Origin: Timema cristinae
Lineage: Eukaryota; Arthropoda; Insecta; Phasmatodea; Timematidae
NCBI GenBank assembly: GCA_039000515.1
Contig: JBCFYV010000502.1
Span: 1-64,000 of the forward strand
Direction: 5' to 3'
DNA: 64,000 nucleotides
Positions 38,007 to 46,378 of this stretch are shown piece by piece. Every line of letters begins with the position of its first letter. The stretch's first letter is position 1. A model generated the notes under the pieces. That model saw only the letters and a program-made list of their open reading frames with translations, had not been told where the DNA came from and did no database searches. Both the position numbers and the translations under genes were made by a program.

Positions 38007-38036
<30 letters not shown>
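38007..38036. repeat. ATT microsatellite
   Basis: About ten 'att' units. Confidence 0.9.
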
Positions 38037-38264
38037 GAATGCACTATCACACGCATGCAGCCACGCTGGAAAATACTTCCCACACTCCCCTCGAACTCTG
38101 AATAGGATTAAAATTGTGAACACGTGGAGGTTACCTCTCAATAAGTATGGAATTCCTGTTATTTGCAGGGTTGATGTTCAAGAATAGATCCTAGAACTCC
38201 TCTTGTATTCACGATCGCTGATAATTAATTATTCACTCAACAAGGCGAAGCACTCGCGCACTAA

Positions 38265-38270
38265 CACACA
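38265..38270. other. Target-site duplication, left copy (CACACA)
   Basis: Six bases immediately outside the left inverted repeat, identical to 55472-55477. Six bp is the duplication length of Polintons. The motif is low-complexity, which weakens it. Confidence 0.6.
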
Positions 38271-38425
38271 AGTAAGACAAAATATCAAATATCAGGACAC
38301 AGAGGGGAGGTAATTGATCGTTCCCCCACCCCTCAACCCTTTCCCTCCCCTCCTCGCCGTTGGCTCGCGTGTTCCAGGGATTCCCCCCCTCCCGCGACGT
38401 GGATTTGCGGGTGCGTAGAGGTGGG
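38271..38425 (+). repeat. Polinton left terminal inverted repeat
   Basis: 155 bp nearly identical to the reverse complement of 55316-55471: four substitutions seen plus one 1-bp indel in a C-run. Includes a GC-rich core ('cgccgttggctcgcgtgttcc') and a purine/pyrimidine-biased part. Confidence 0.95.
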
Positions 38426-38429
38426 GGAG

Positions 38430-38608
38430 AAATGTCTCTCTCTTTCTCTCCTCTCCTCTTTCTATCTCTCTCTCTTTCTCTCCTCTCCTCTTTCTATCTC
38501 TCTTTCTCTCCTCCCCTCTTTCTATCTCTCTGTCTCTCTTCCTCTCCTCACCTCCTTCTATCTCTCTGTCTCTCCCTCTCCTCCTCTCTTTCTCTCTCTC
38601 TCTCTCAG
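38430..38608. repeat. CT-rich minisatellite beside left terminus
   Basis: Pyrimidine-only stretch built of 'tctctcctctcctctttcta' type units repeated about five times with variants. The Ser/Leu-rich frames across it are artefacts. It is absent next to the right terminus, so it expanded after the repeats were set. Confidence 0.85.
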
Positions 38609-38797
38609 AGTAGGAGGTGGCGGGTTTTTTGGTATAGCCCTCCTTCCCTCGAACAGTTTTTTTAGACTAGGTTGGAAAAATACATATCTAAAATGATATT
38701 TTCTTGCTCCGAAAGAAATATACATAGCCCCTTATTATAAAAGACCTTAGCTTTTATTTCTACGATCAAGGACTTAAATAAATAGTACAACTTTTTT

Positions 38798-39125
38798 ATT
38801 TAGCGAGTATATTCTTAAGATTATGATGATACATACATATAAATTCTCTTTCCCTCATAGTCTTTCACTTGAGCATACAAAAAATATCTTTCTCTAAAGT
38901 CTTGTCTAAACATGTTAGAACACTTCACCACTTGAACAGTTCGTACTCGCCTTCACCCAGATTATTTAGCAAGTATATGATGATACATTCACATATACAT
39001 ATAAATTCTCTTTCCCTCATAGTCTTTCACTTGATGCGTACAAAAAATATCTTTCTCTAAAGTCTTGTCTAAACATGTTAGAACACTTCACCACTTGAAC
39101 AGTTCGTACTCGCCTTCACCCAGAT
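38798..39125. repeat. 160-bp direct tandem duplication covering a gene 3' end
   Basis: 38798-38962 and 38964-39125 are nearly identical (shared 'gtcttgtctaaacatgttag' and 'ttcgtactcgccttcaccc'). The right copy contains the final codons and stop of the gene ending at 39088, so its C-terminal coding end is repeated downstream as non-coding DNA. Confidence 0.88.
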
Positions 39126-39743
39126 ATATCAGTCCTCTCTGTGAAGCGTTAAAGCGGCTCCTGTAGCGCGCACCAAAGTTTTTACCCGGAAGATGCACTT
39201 TGCCCACATAGTCTAGCGTTATGATGTTCGGTTCGTCCTCATCCTCACTGATCTCTTCGTCTCCTTCTAGGCGACGAACGTTGTACGTACGAAACTTTTA
39301 AAGTTCAAAGACGTGCTTGACCCGATCGAGTTCCTCACGCTCGATTCGGTCCAACTCGACGCACAAAGCGTTTTCCTCCTCCGGCGACTCCTCCTCGGGC
39401 CAAGCTGTAGAACTACGTTCACCGGACTGACTCGATTCCTGGAGAATTTGCGGCTCGTCCTGGGGAAAGCTGTAGAACAGCGTTCGATGGACCGACTCGA
39501 TTCCCGGAGAATTAGCGGGTCGTCTCCTTCCTTAAGATTGTAGACCGGACAAGCGGTAGAACAGCGTTCGACAGACTGACTCGATTCCCACATTCCGGGA
39601 TTATGGCATCCGAGCCAGTGCACGGAAGAATCACAGCACTCGCTGTAACCTTTGTCGGTCCACGCGATATGGTATTCTAAACCGCCGTTCGAAATGTTTA
39701 TATCGCTCATGTCCTCCAGACGGTAACCCAACTGCCTAAACAT
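39088..39743 (-). pseudogene. Last leftward Polinton gene, unknown function, broken
   Basis: The ATG at 39743 opens a 158-codon frame. A region with three imperfect 20-residue repeats (ESSQSVERCSTACP, ESSRSIERCSTAFP and a third, ESSQSGERSSTAWP, in another frame) shows that the reading frame shifts between repeats two and three, near 39460. In the second frame an acidic stretch, a charged helix, an in-frame TAA at 39298-39300 and a final block rich in basic and aromatic residues run to TGA at 39088-39090. The N-terminus (about 45 residues) includes a Cys/Trp-containing segment. I do not recognise it. A TATA-like 'gtataatg' lies about 37 bp upstream of the ATG. It follows integrase by 81 bp and is last in the leftward block. 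Confidence 0.55.
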
Positions 39744-39824
39744 GTTGAATGAGATAAGTCTCCCCGCCTCGCGTCCGCATTATACGCTCGGGATGGAGGA
39801 GGGAGAACGCGCCCTCCCCTCCTT

Positions 39825-40751
39825 CTACACTATATCCTTCGCCTCGATCCACGAATCGGGAGACGAGTCGAACCCTAACCATTTGACGTATACTCTATTT
39901 CCAGAACGACTGATTATCTTCTCTACGAGGTAAACATCCGGATACGAAGTCTTTCTAAGCTCCTTACCGTAGAAACCTCCCGTGATAGGATTACCTTTCA
40001 TATCTTCGAGTAGGAAGGTCCTGGGATTAGTCTCGACAACGTTACGTATTTTAAACAGTTCGGTCGACCAGTTCGCGGTATAACCCTTTTCAAAAACGTC
40101 CTTATACTTGCTGATACGAACTATATCACCTACTTTAAAAATTTTCGGCGTGGAATCTAACATCTTGAAACGTTTATAGACGGTATGTAAAAGTCTATCG
40201 TCCTTGACGTCTATAGGTCTCATCTTTATAGTCGAGTGTACTGTACGGTTGTATTCGTCCAGTAAGGAATCGATCATATCGATCCATCGATATGAACCTT
40301 TAGCCGTGAACCTCCTCCACATCATGTTCTTGAGAGTACGATTGAATCGTTCCACGACGCTAGCCTTGACGTTGCTGTATGTAGAATAATGATTGATTCT
40401 CTTTCTCTTCATGAGCGTTTTGAATTCCAGGTTGTAAAACTCTGTACCATTATCCGTTTGGAGATGACGTACGCGAGGTAAACCCACCTTGTCGAGGAGG
40501 AGAGCCATTGCGGCGCTGACGTTCTTAACCGTCTTAGTCTTGACGGGTGCGGCCCAAGCCCTCTTGGAATACACGTCGATGACGGTGAGAAGGTACTTGA
40601 AGCCCTTATTCGATCCAGAGTAGGGTATCATCTCCACCAGATCGGCCTGAAGGAGCTCGTTCAAGCCTCGTACGCTAACGTGTCTTCGAGGAAATCGTCG
40701 TCTTGCCGGACGATGAAGTTCACGCGCAATCTCCCACTTGACGCCGGACAT
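39825..40751 (-). CDS. Polinton DDE integrase with C-terminal chromodomain
   Basis: Catalyses insertion of the element DNA into the host chromosome. 308 residues, intact. The retroviral-type rve core has its catalytic acids at D37 (LLQADLVEM), D100 (LQTDNGTEFY) and E134 (VVERFNRTLK), with 33 residues between the last two. A linker/SH3-like region (VGDIVRISKYKDVFEKGY) is followed by a chromodomain at about 272-308 (YLVEKIISR ... VYVKWLGF ... SWIEAKDIV), which would read histone marks and steer insertion. The start is fixed by an in-frame stop upstream; a TATA-like 'gtataaag' lies about 31 bp ahead of the ATG. No N-terminal HHCC zinc domain is present in this frame. Length and motifs agree with arthropod Polinton integrases. 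Confidence 0.95.
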   Translation of the reverse strand: MSGVKWEIARELHRPARRRFPRRHVSVRGLNELLQADLVEMIPYSGSNKGFKYLLTVIDVYSKRAWAAPVKTKTVKNVSAAMALLLDKVGLPRVRHLQTDNGTEFYNLEFKTLMKRKRINHYSTYSNVKASVVERFNRTLKNMMWRRFTAKGSYRWIDMIDSLLDEYNRTVHSTIKMRPIDVKDDRLLHTVYKRFKMLDSTPKIFKVGDIVRISKYKDVFEKGYTANWSTELFKIRNVVETNPRTFLLEDMKGNPITGGFYGKELRKTSYPDVYLVEKIISRSGNRVYVKWLGFDSSPDSWIEAKDIV

Positions 40752-40784
40752 GATTGTGATAAAGTACAGAAGAGATGAACGTCT

Positions 40785-40918
40785 TTATACGATGATTCCC
40801 GCCTCGCGTAATTCCTCAATGATAGAAACGATCTCGTTATGGTGAGCGGAATGACCAGCCTCGGTAGATGCGCGCAAGAGTCGTAATCGATCGACCAATT
40901 CGTTAGGATCGTCTCCAT
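40785..40918 (-). pseudogene. Small helical ORF between the DUF8207-like gene and integrase, frame unclear
   Basis: A frame ending at TAA 40785-40787 contains an acidic start followed by ELVDRLRLLRASTEAGHSA and then an HHNEI ... IEELREAG helix, about 45 residues in all. It looks protein-like (charged amphipathic helices, His pair), but its ATG near 40918 is in a different frame, so either a 1-bp shift follows the start or it is read through from the upstream gene. It overlaps the end of the DUF8207-like gene at 40903-40918. I suspect a conserved Polinton mini-protein; function unknown. Confidence 0.4.
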
Positions 40919-41489
40919 CTTGTGTAAACCCTCACCTCAAGCTCCTCCTCAAACATAGGTTTGATGATTAACGAATACTTTGATCCGGCTCGCATCTTGA
41001 TACGAGCGTACGGTTCGTTTCTCAACCGATGCGCGTTCGTTTCTTCAAGCATAGACTTGTATACTTTCAGATCCTCCTTAGTATAATGGGCAGGTGCTAT
41101 TCTGAAATGTAATTCTAATAGTCCTTGAGTATACGGTACCGTCTTATTGTTAAGGAGTATTGTACCGTCTCTCCCGTTGAATACGATATGGCTATCTCCG
41201 AGCTTGGTAGAGTCACCTTCATGACGGACTCCGTAGGTCTTATCAGAATGTGCGTGAGATGAATAAAGATAAGTATCCAATAGATGGTTGTTTTCCAATC
41301 TCTCAGGTAAGGCTTCCGTCTCCTCAGGTCCGCGAGCGCCTTCACCATCCTGTTTAGAGGATCCGTGATAGGTTTGAACGTTTCATTCGCGACGTGCTCA
41401 GACTCGTGCCGGGCATCACGTAGTTGCTTATACTTTCGTTTAATAATCTTACTAGCTTTTATGATATCCTCCGCGACCTTCGTCGTCAT
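40903..41489 (-). pseudogene. Polinton DUF8207-like protein, one frameshift
   Basis: The ATG at 41489 opens MTTKVAEDIIKASKIIKRKY, a charged coiled-coil-like N-terminus. The frame changes near 41325-41340. The C-terminal half then reads GDSHIVFNGRDGTILLNN, VPYTQGLLELHF, the YTKEDLKVYKSML helix, ETNAHR and SKYSLIIKPMF, ending at TAA 40903-40905. That order (GDS ... TQGLLEL ... Y-T-x-E-D-L ... TNAH ... Y-x-x-II-x-P-F) is what I associate with the DUF8207 family common in arthropod Polintons; family name from memory. Probably structural, but the function is not established. It sits between the fibre-like gene and integrase. Confidence 0.65.
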
Positions 41490-41537
41490 GATGTAAGGTG
41501 TGAATGTCTCTTACCGTGAAGAAATGGTTCATTATAT

Positions 41538-42410
41538 CTAAACGTAAATAAAACCTAATTCTACGTGTAAAATCTGAGACGTTGTCGGGCACTTTTCTAT
41601 CATGAAAGATATAGAGTCATCTTTGGACACCTCGAAAGGTGGATCGTCGATAATTTTAAGATTCAACAAGCAAATAATATCTTTCAAGTTCATGACCATC
41701 GTTGAAACGATGCCTGCTCTCTTGAACTTATAGCCACGTTCACCCGTTAAAGTCAATTCGAAATGTCTCGCATCCTTCCGCATAGGTTTCGAATCCAAGT
41801 AGATGTAGATGAAACTACGATTAACCGTAGAGTCTACATAAGCTTTAGGCGCGGCGTCTGAAGGTAATGAGGGCATGCCTATGTTTCGCAAAACTAAACC
41901 GTCTGCATCGTAAAGCTTGTTGTCATCCGGTCCTCTTAAGCGTAGTACGCCTCCGGCTATAAAATCGTTGTAAATGGTTCGATGCATCTCGAAAGCTTCC
42001 TCTAGGCTTAGCAGCTTTGAAGTTAAAGCGTCAAGCGTCGTTCTATTTTAGTCGAGACGATCTTGAGCCAGTTTCCGCACCTCCTCCATCCCTTGACGAG
42101 CACTCTTCTCAAAGTTGACGTATTTTATTCGATCCTTCTCCAAATCCTCGATCAGCGATTCCATCTGTCCTTTGATGAGGTCCTTGGCGGTGTTGAGAGC
42201 GATTATATGCTCGTTACTATGCCTCGCATCCATCCTATCGACGTAAGACTTGTTACAGACATCCTTAGATGTGACGGGCGACTTGACGTTGACGATCCTT
42301 TTCGATCTAGCGTCGTAATACCCTTGAGAGTTTAGAGTTAGATTTCCCTCTGACTCGATGAGAGATCTATATTTGTAGAGACTATGACCGAATTTAGATA
42401 TGGACGACAT
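41538..42410 (-). pseudogene. Fibre-like coiled-coil protein with two K-x-YVD repeats, one nonsense codon
   Basis: Single frame of 290 codons from ATG 42410 to 41538, interrupted only by TAA at 42048-42050. Residues 25-65 (GYYDARSKRIVNV ... KSYVD) and about 153-180 (YDADGLVLRNIG ... KAYVDS) are copies of one motif: YDA, hydrophobic N-V/I, then K-x-YVD. Between them lies a long charged helix consistent with a coiled coil that continues across the stop codon. The C-terminal 100 residues are beta-rich (FELTLTGERGYKF). Motifs of the K-N-YVD kind are typical of trimeric phage and virus fibre shafts, so I infer a spike or fibre analogue. Leftward, directly after the ATPase. Confidence 0.65.
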
Positions 42411-42443
42411 GATGTCTTACCGTGTACTGAATATACGTTCTTG

Positions 42444-43136
42444 TTAATCGTGCAAGATAAAGGTATCGAACCCGTAGCGATATCGTCCTTTATCGATCTT
42501 ATGATCTTTGCTCACCACCAGAAAATCGTACTTGTTTTCTTTCCAACACAGTGAGCACACCTCCTTAAATTTTTGGAAAGTCATATCTGTGTTCACGTGA
42601 TCGTCGTAGACGTGTCTCAGATTCGTATCGTCCATCCTGAATAGGATGATAAGATTAGCGTTATCTCTCAACATCTGTTTCGGGATGCGCGAGTACGTCT
42701 GACAGAGATAGAAACAGTCTATAGACTTATGTCTACCCATACTGAAATAAGCCTGTATATTAAACTGTTTATCGCAAGCGACGTCGTCGAAAATGAATAC
42801 AGAGTCGGGTTCAGCCTCGGACGGTGGAATAATTTCCGCGTTGTTGGAATAAGGGAAATAGCCCATGCCTTCAACGAGTGAGAGGACCTTCGATAAACGT
42901 TGATACTTGGGCTGGTACAACGATTTAGAGTAAACGTACACGTTCTTGAAGCGTAGGCCGTTAGGTTCCTCCAACAAACTGATCATGGTGTTGGTTTTAC
43001 CGCAATTTGAAGGTCCGCAGATGATGCAGCGGATAGTATCGGGTAACAACGTACCGTGTCTCTGAGGTAAAGCTCCACCCTCATCGTGATCGTTGTTGTG
43101 AACAGTTAAAGAATCTGTCTGTTTCTCGAGCCGCAT
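42444..43136 (-). CDS. Polinton genome-packaging ATPase (FtsK/HerA type)
   Basis: Would pump element DNA into the capsid. 230 residues, intact. Walker A GPSNCGKT at 41-48, Walker B SVFIFDDV at 112-119 and a downstream sensor-type CFYLCQTYS at 141-149, in the order of A32-like/FtsK-HerA packaging ATPases of Polintons and large DNA viruses. Length and motif spacing are normal. It is the first gene of the leftward block, divergent from the PLA2-type capsid gene across a 61-bp promoter region with TATA sequences. Confidence 0.93.
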   Translation of the reverse strand: MRLEKQTDSLTVHNNDHDEGGALPQRHGTLLPDTIRCIICGPSNCGKTNTMISLLEEPNGLRFKNVYVYSKSLYQPKYQRLSKVLSLVEGMGYFPYSNNAEIIPPSEAEPDSVFIFDDVACDKQFNIQAYFSMGRHKSIDCFYLCQTYSRIPKQMLRDNANLIILFRMDDTNLRHVYDDHVNTDMTFQKFKEVCSLCWKENKYDFLVVSKDHKIDKGRYRYGFDTFILHD

Positions 43137-43197
43137 GTTGACTACTACTTCATCTATATAATGCGCGCACCTATATAAATGCTAATCAGTACGTGTC
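43137..43197. promoter_or_regulatory. Divergent promoter between leftward and rightward blocks
   Basis: 61 bp separate two start codons on opposite strands. Two TATATA-containing boxes ('tctatataatg' at 43153 and 'ctatataaat' at 43171) are each self-complementary in the core, so each lies about 35-45 bp from the ATG it faces away from. Confidence 0.6.
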
Positions 43198-43812
43198 ATG
43201 AGACGAAGAAGAGGGGGAGGATTGTTAGATAAGATAATCAATAATCTACCGTTTGAAGCGCATATACCTGGATACCAGTACTGCGGACCGTGAACAAAGT
43301 TGGAAAAACGATTGAAACGGGGTGATCCTGGAATAAACGAGTTAGATCGACACTGTAAAGAACACGATATCGCATACTCCAAGGTGAAAGATCTTGCAGG
43401 ACGTCATACTGCAGATCGTGAACTTATCGAGAAATCGTGGAAAAGATTTCTCGCGACTGACTAAAAGTTGGGTGAGAAAGCCGCCGCGTGGGCAGTCACC
43501 AACGCGATGAAAGCTAAAGTCAAGATGGGTTCAGGTCTAAAGAAGAAGAAGAAGACTCAACGTCGTCAACGGCGTCCTTCTACTACTACTACTACTAGAC
43601 GCCGTAAGAAGAAGGGTTGAATTCTACCTATACTACCTTTGATCGCAGCGCTTGGAACCGTTGCTGGAGGAGCTGCAGGAATCACGAAGGCGGTACAAAG
43701 TGCTAAGGCGAATACGAAACAATTGAACGAGGCTCAGAGACATAATCGTACGCTCGAAGCTATCGCCATGGGGAAAGGCATGTATCTACGGCCTTACCCG
43801 AAAATAAAATGA
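43198..43812 (+). pseudogene. Capsid-associated phospholipase A2-type protein, three nonsense codons
   Basis: One uninterrupted frame of 204 codons with internal stops TGA 43291-43293, TAA 43462-43464 and TGA 43618-43620, ending at TGA 43810-43812. The N-terminal part has the PLA2 signature: calcium-loop YCGP followed after the first stop by TK, and the catalytic INELDRHCKEHDIAY (L-D-x2-C-x2-HD-x2-Y). A Lys/Arg-rich stretch (GLKKKKK ... RRRKKK) follows. After the third stop comes a Gly/Ala hydrophobic segment (LIAALGTVAGGAAG) and a helix ending in KGMYLRPYPKIK. A PLA2 domain of this kind occurs in parvovirus VP1 and some Polinton proteins, where it helps breach endosomal membranes. The protease would act on such precursors. 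First gene of the rightward block. Confidence 0.8.
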
Positions 43813-44169
43813 CTACCTAAACGTGCCCTTACTGAAACGGATCTGCGCAAGTACGCCGCCGAGTTAAAAATCCCCTTCTTTAGAGGAGTATTTGCGAGAG
43901 ATGCTTTACCTAGCGGTACTCCTTGGAAGATAGAGAACGCCATCATCAATCTTGATGATGATAGCGGTAAGGGTACGCATTGGGTGGCGTATAAGAAAAA
44001 CGGTGGACGGGCCGATTATTTCGATAGTTTCGGTGATCTAAGGCCGCCGCTCGAACTTGTTCGTTATCTCGGAGGAATACCCATCACCTATAATCATACT
44101 CGGTATCAAGAGTACGGTACCGTTTTATGCGGTCATCTTTGTTTAGCCTTCCTTAAATACTCGCGCTGA
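43813..44169 (+). pseudogene. Adenain-like cysteine protease (maturation protease), start disrupted
   Basis: Open for 118 codons to TGA 44167-44169 with the Ulp1/adenain fold signature. Numbering from 43813: H56 (GTHWVAY), D71 (YFDSFGD), Q99 and C106 (TVLCGHLC); the Q-to-C spacing of 7 equals that of adenovirus protease. In virus-like elements it cleaves capsid precursors during maturation. An ATG at 43809 overlaps the stop of the preceding gene (ATGA), but it is out of frame and meets a stop after three codons, so a 1-bp frame change lies within the first codons. Everything downstream, including all catalytic residues, is intact. Usual family length is about 120-200 residues. Confidence 0.88.
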
Positions 44170-44187
44170 CGTTCGAACTTAGTAAAT

Positions 44188-44898
44188 ATGTCTATGACGC
44201 TTACACTGACAGGTTAGAGTTCGAATCTGACAGAGAACTACTTCCCGCATATCCTGCTCGGAGAAGAGAATCGTGAAGAAGAATGGTTCATCGGACTGAT
44301 CAATCTGGCCACGTTCAATTCCATACCGAACATTGACGAGCGTAATAATAAATTTTATTGCGACGGTAAAGAGTATACAGTCACTCCGGGCACCTATGAA
44401 CTTGAGGCGTTGGATCGATTCTTGCGAAGGGAAGTCCCGAGTAACGTAAATCTCTCGATTATCGGTGACCCTAGCACTTTAAAGAGCTATATCACTTGCA
44501 ATAAACCTATCGACTTTACCCGACCTGGCACGTTTGCATCCTTGCTAGGGTTCGACTCGGTCATACTTCCTGCAGGGAAGACGCACATATCTACCAATAC
44601 TGTGAATATTCTTCATGTGAATGTGATCCGCGTAGAATGCAGTTTCGCTAGCGGAGCTTACGTCAACGGAGAACCGAGTCATACCTTGCACGAGTTCAGC
44701 ATGACCGTCCCGCCAGGCTATAAGATAGTGGAAGCGCCTAACAATATCATTTACCTTCCGGTAACGAAGCGAGTAATAGAGTATATCGCGGTACGACTTG
44801 TTGACGAACGAGGTGATATCATCAACTTTAGAGACGAGACGATATCACTACGTCTGCATCTGAAACGAGTCGGTGGGGATGGGACTCGTACTAGATAA
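44188..44898 (+). pseudogene. Polinton minor capsid (penton, single jelly-roll) protein, one nonsense codon
   Basis: 236 codons from ATG 44188 to TAA 44896-44898, with TAG at codon 10 (44215-44217) as the only break. Conserved blocks include YFPHILL, FIGLINLATFNSIPNI, KSYITCNKPIDF, SLLGFD, VNILHVNVIRVEC, YVNGEPSHTLHEF and VPPGYKIVEAPNNIIYLPV, the order of the Polinton minor capsid protein that forms pentameric vertices. A downstream in-frame restart is conceivable only far inside the fold. Follows the protease by 18 bp and overlaps the microprotein at 44879. Confidence 0.88.
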
Positions 44899-45007
44899 AA
44901 CAAGACGGCGAAGTCTTCCTCGAAACATTGAGAGAAGGACAGTGAAAGTGTTAACACCTGCCAATAAACTCTATTTAAGGCGTCTAGGTTACTCGTTACG
45001 AAAATAA
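44879..45007 (+). CDS. 42-residue basic microprotein between minor and major capsid genes
   Basis: ATG at 44879 lies inside the 3' end of the minor capsid gene; TAA at 45005-45007 shares its last base with the ATG of the major capsid gene (TAATG). The product is MGLVLDKTRRRSLPRNIERR followed by a Thr/Lys segment and YLRRLGYSLRK, strongly basic. The tight overlap at both ends and the intact frame, in a region where both neighbours are broken, argue for a real gene with coupled translation or a common polycistronic message. A role in DNA condensation, like adenovirus core peptides, is a guess. Confidence 0.6.
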   Translation: MGLVLDKTRRRSLPRNIERRTVKVLTPANKLYLRRLGYSLRK

Positions 45008-46204
45008 TGGATGACACCGCGGATATTCTGAACATTGGGGAGTCTGCCGCTTTCGATACGGCCTTGAGCAGTTTCCAGTATCATTCCTACGCCTCGTATA
45101 TTCCCGGTCCATTAGCTAACGGGAACGAGCTTAGGATATCTATCCAACAAGAAGGGTTATGCACACTACCGCACCGCTCTCTGCTGCATATCAAAGGACG
45201 ACTACTTTTGAATACGGGAGAACCTGGAAGTACTTCGAGGATTGTTAATAACGGAATACTGCATCTATTCTCAAGAATCGCTTATGAGATCAACGGCGTA
45301 GAGATTGATCAATCGAGAGATGTAGGTATTTCGACTCAGCTTAAAAACTATCTATCTATAAGGAATGGTTGGCAGACTCATCTTTCAAACGCCGGTTGGA
45401 GGTTTGAAGGAGTTCACGTACACGCTGAAACAGGCATCTTTGACGTATGCATCCCCTTACGTCTCATACTAGGATTCGTTGAAGATTATTCCCGAATACT
45501 GATCAATGCGAAACAAGAGCTGGTGCTAGTTCGTTCGACCGGTGACAACAACGCTTTACAAAAGCCCCACCTCCTGCTGCAGAGACGCCCTCTAGGATCG
45601 AGTTGAGTAAAATATCTTGGCTTGTACCGCATATAAGACTGATGATATCAATCGTCTCAACCTGCTTAATTTCATCAAGAGCGGGAGGATCATCGAGCTA
45701 CCTTTCCGTACTTGGGAATTGTACGAGTACCCTAACGTACCCACCTCTAATCAACATGATTGGACCGTGAAAACGTCAACTTTGCTGGAAAAACCTCGTT
45801 ACGTTGTTTTCGCGCTTCAGACCGGACGGAACAATACGACGGTTGCAGATAGAAGTATTTTTGATCATTGTAATTTACGTAATGCTAAACTCTATCTAAA
45901 TTCTAACATGTACCCTTATGAGGATATGAACTTGAACTTTAGACAAGATTCCTTCTCGAAATTATACGAAGACTATGCTAATTTCCAGACTTCGTACTAC
46001 GGAACGAGCGCCTCTTTACCTTTACTCGATCCTTCCCATTTCAAGTCTCATGCACCCATTGTCGTGTTCGATGCCAGCCGACAGGAAGATACTCTCAAGG
46101 ACGGTATGGTGACGTGTCGTATAACGTTCGAGACGGAGGAAAATATCCCGGTAAATACCAAGGCGTTTTGTCTAATCATACACGATAGAGTTTGTCCGCT
46201 ATAA
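45007..46204 (+). pseudogene. Polinton major capsid protein (double jelly-roll), two frameshifts
   Basis: About 399 codons in all. The N-terminal half (45007 to about 45555) includes FQYHSYASYIPGPLANGNEL, YEINGVEID and VCIPLRLILGFVEDY. The frame shifts near 45558, runs through a Pro/Ala linker into ISWLVPHI, and shifts again near 45630. The C-terminal half then includes GRIIELPFRTWELYEYPNVP, FALQTGRNN, LNSNMYPYEDMNLNF and ends at 46204. These blocks are hallmarks of the Polinton hexon-like capsid protein, which trimerises into pseudo-hexameric capsomers. The position next to minor capsid and microprotein is standard. Both shifts lie within 80 bp of each other. Confidence 0.92.
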
Positions 46205-46225
46205 CCCTTCAAGCAGTGACGTTAG

Positions 46226-46375
46226 CAAAATGACATCATAAATGAGACAACATTGCACAAACTGGAGGAGGGGAGGTGGAAAGTTCAGTACACATCAATC
46301 TATATTAAAGGAACTGAGGAGTTGAGTCAGCTACAGAGTATCAACAACGCTGATAGCGACAAGTACAAAGCTTAA
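46226..46375 (+). other. Small open frame after the major capsid gene, no ATG
   Basis: 49 codons open from a TAG at 46223 to TAA 46373-46375, with a protein-like sequence (KLEEGRWKVQYTSIYIKG, then an acidic helix with LQSINNADSDKYKA). ATGs at 46229 and 46240 are in other frames and short. Possibly a gene that lost its start by a 1-bp change. Ends 3 bp before the next ATG. Confidence 0.35.
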
Positions 46376-46378
46376 AAA

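Noticed and set aside
38360..38696. Ser/Leu-rich plus-strand frames of 91-101 codons
   Set aside because: Translate the terminal repeat and the CT minisatellite only.
43182..43382. 66-codon minus-strand frame
   Set aside because: Antisense to the PLA2-type capsid gene and overlaps the divergent promoter.
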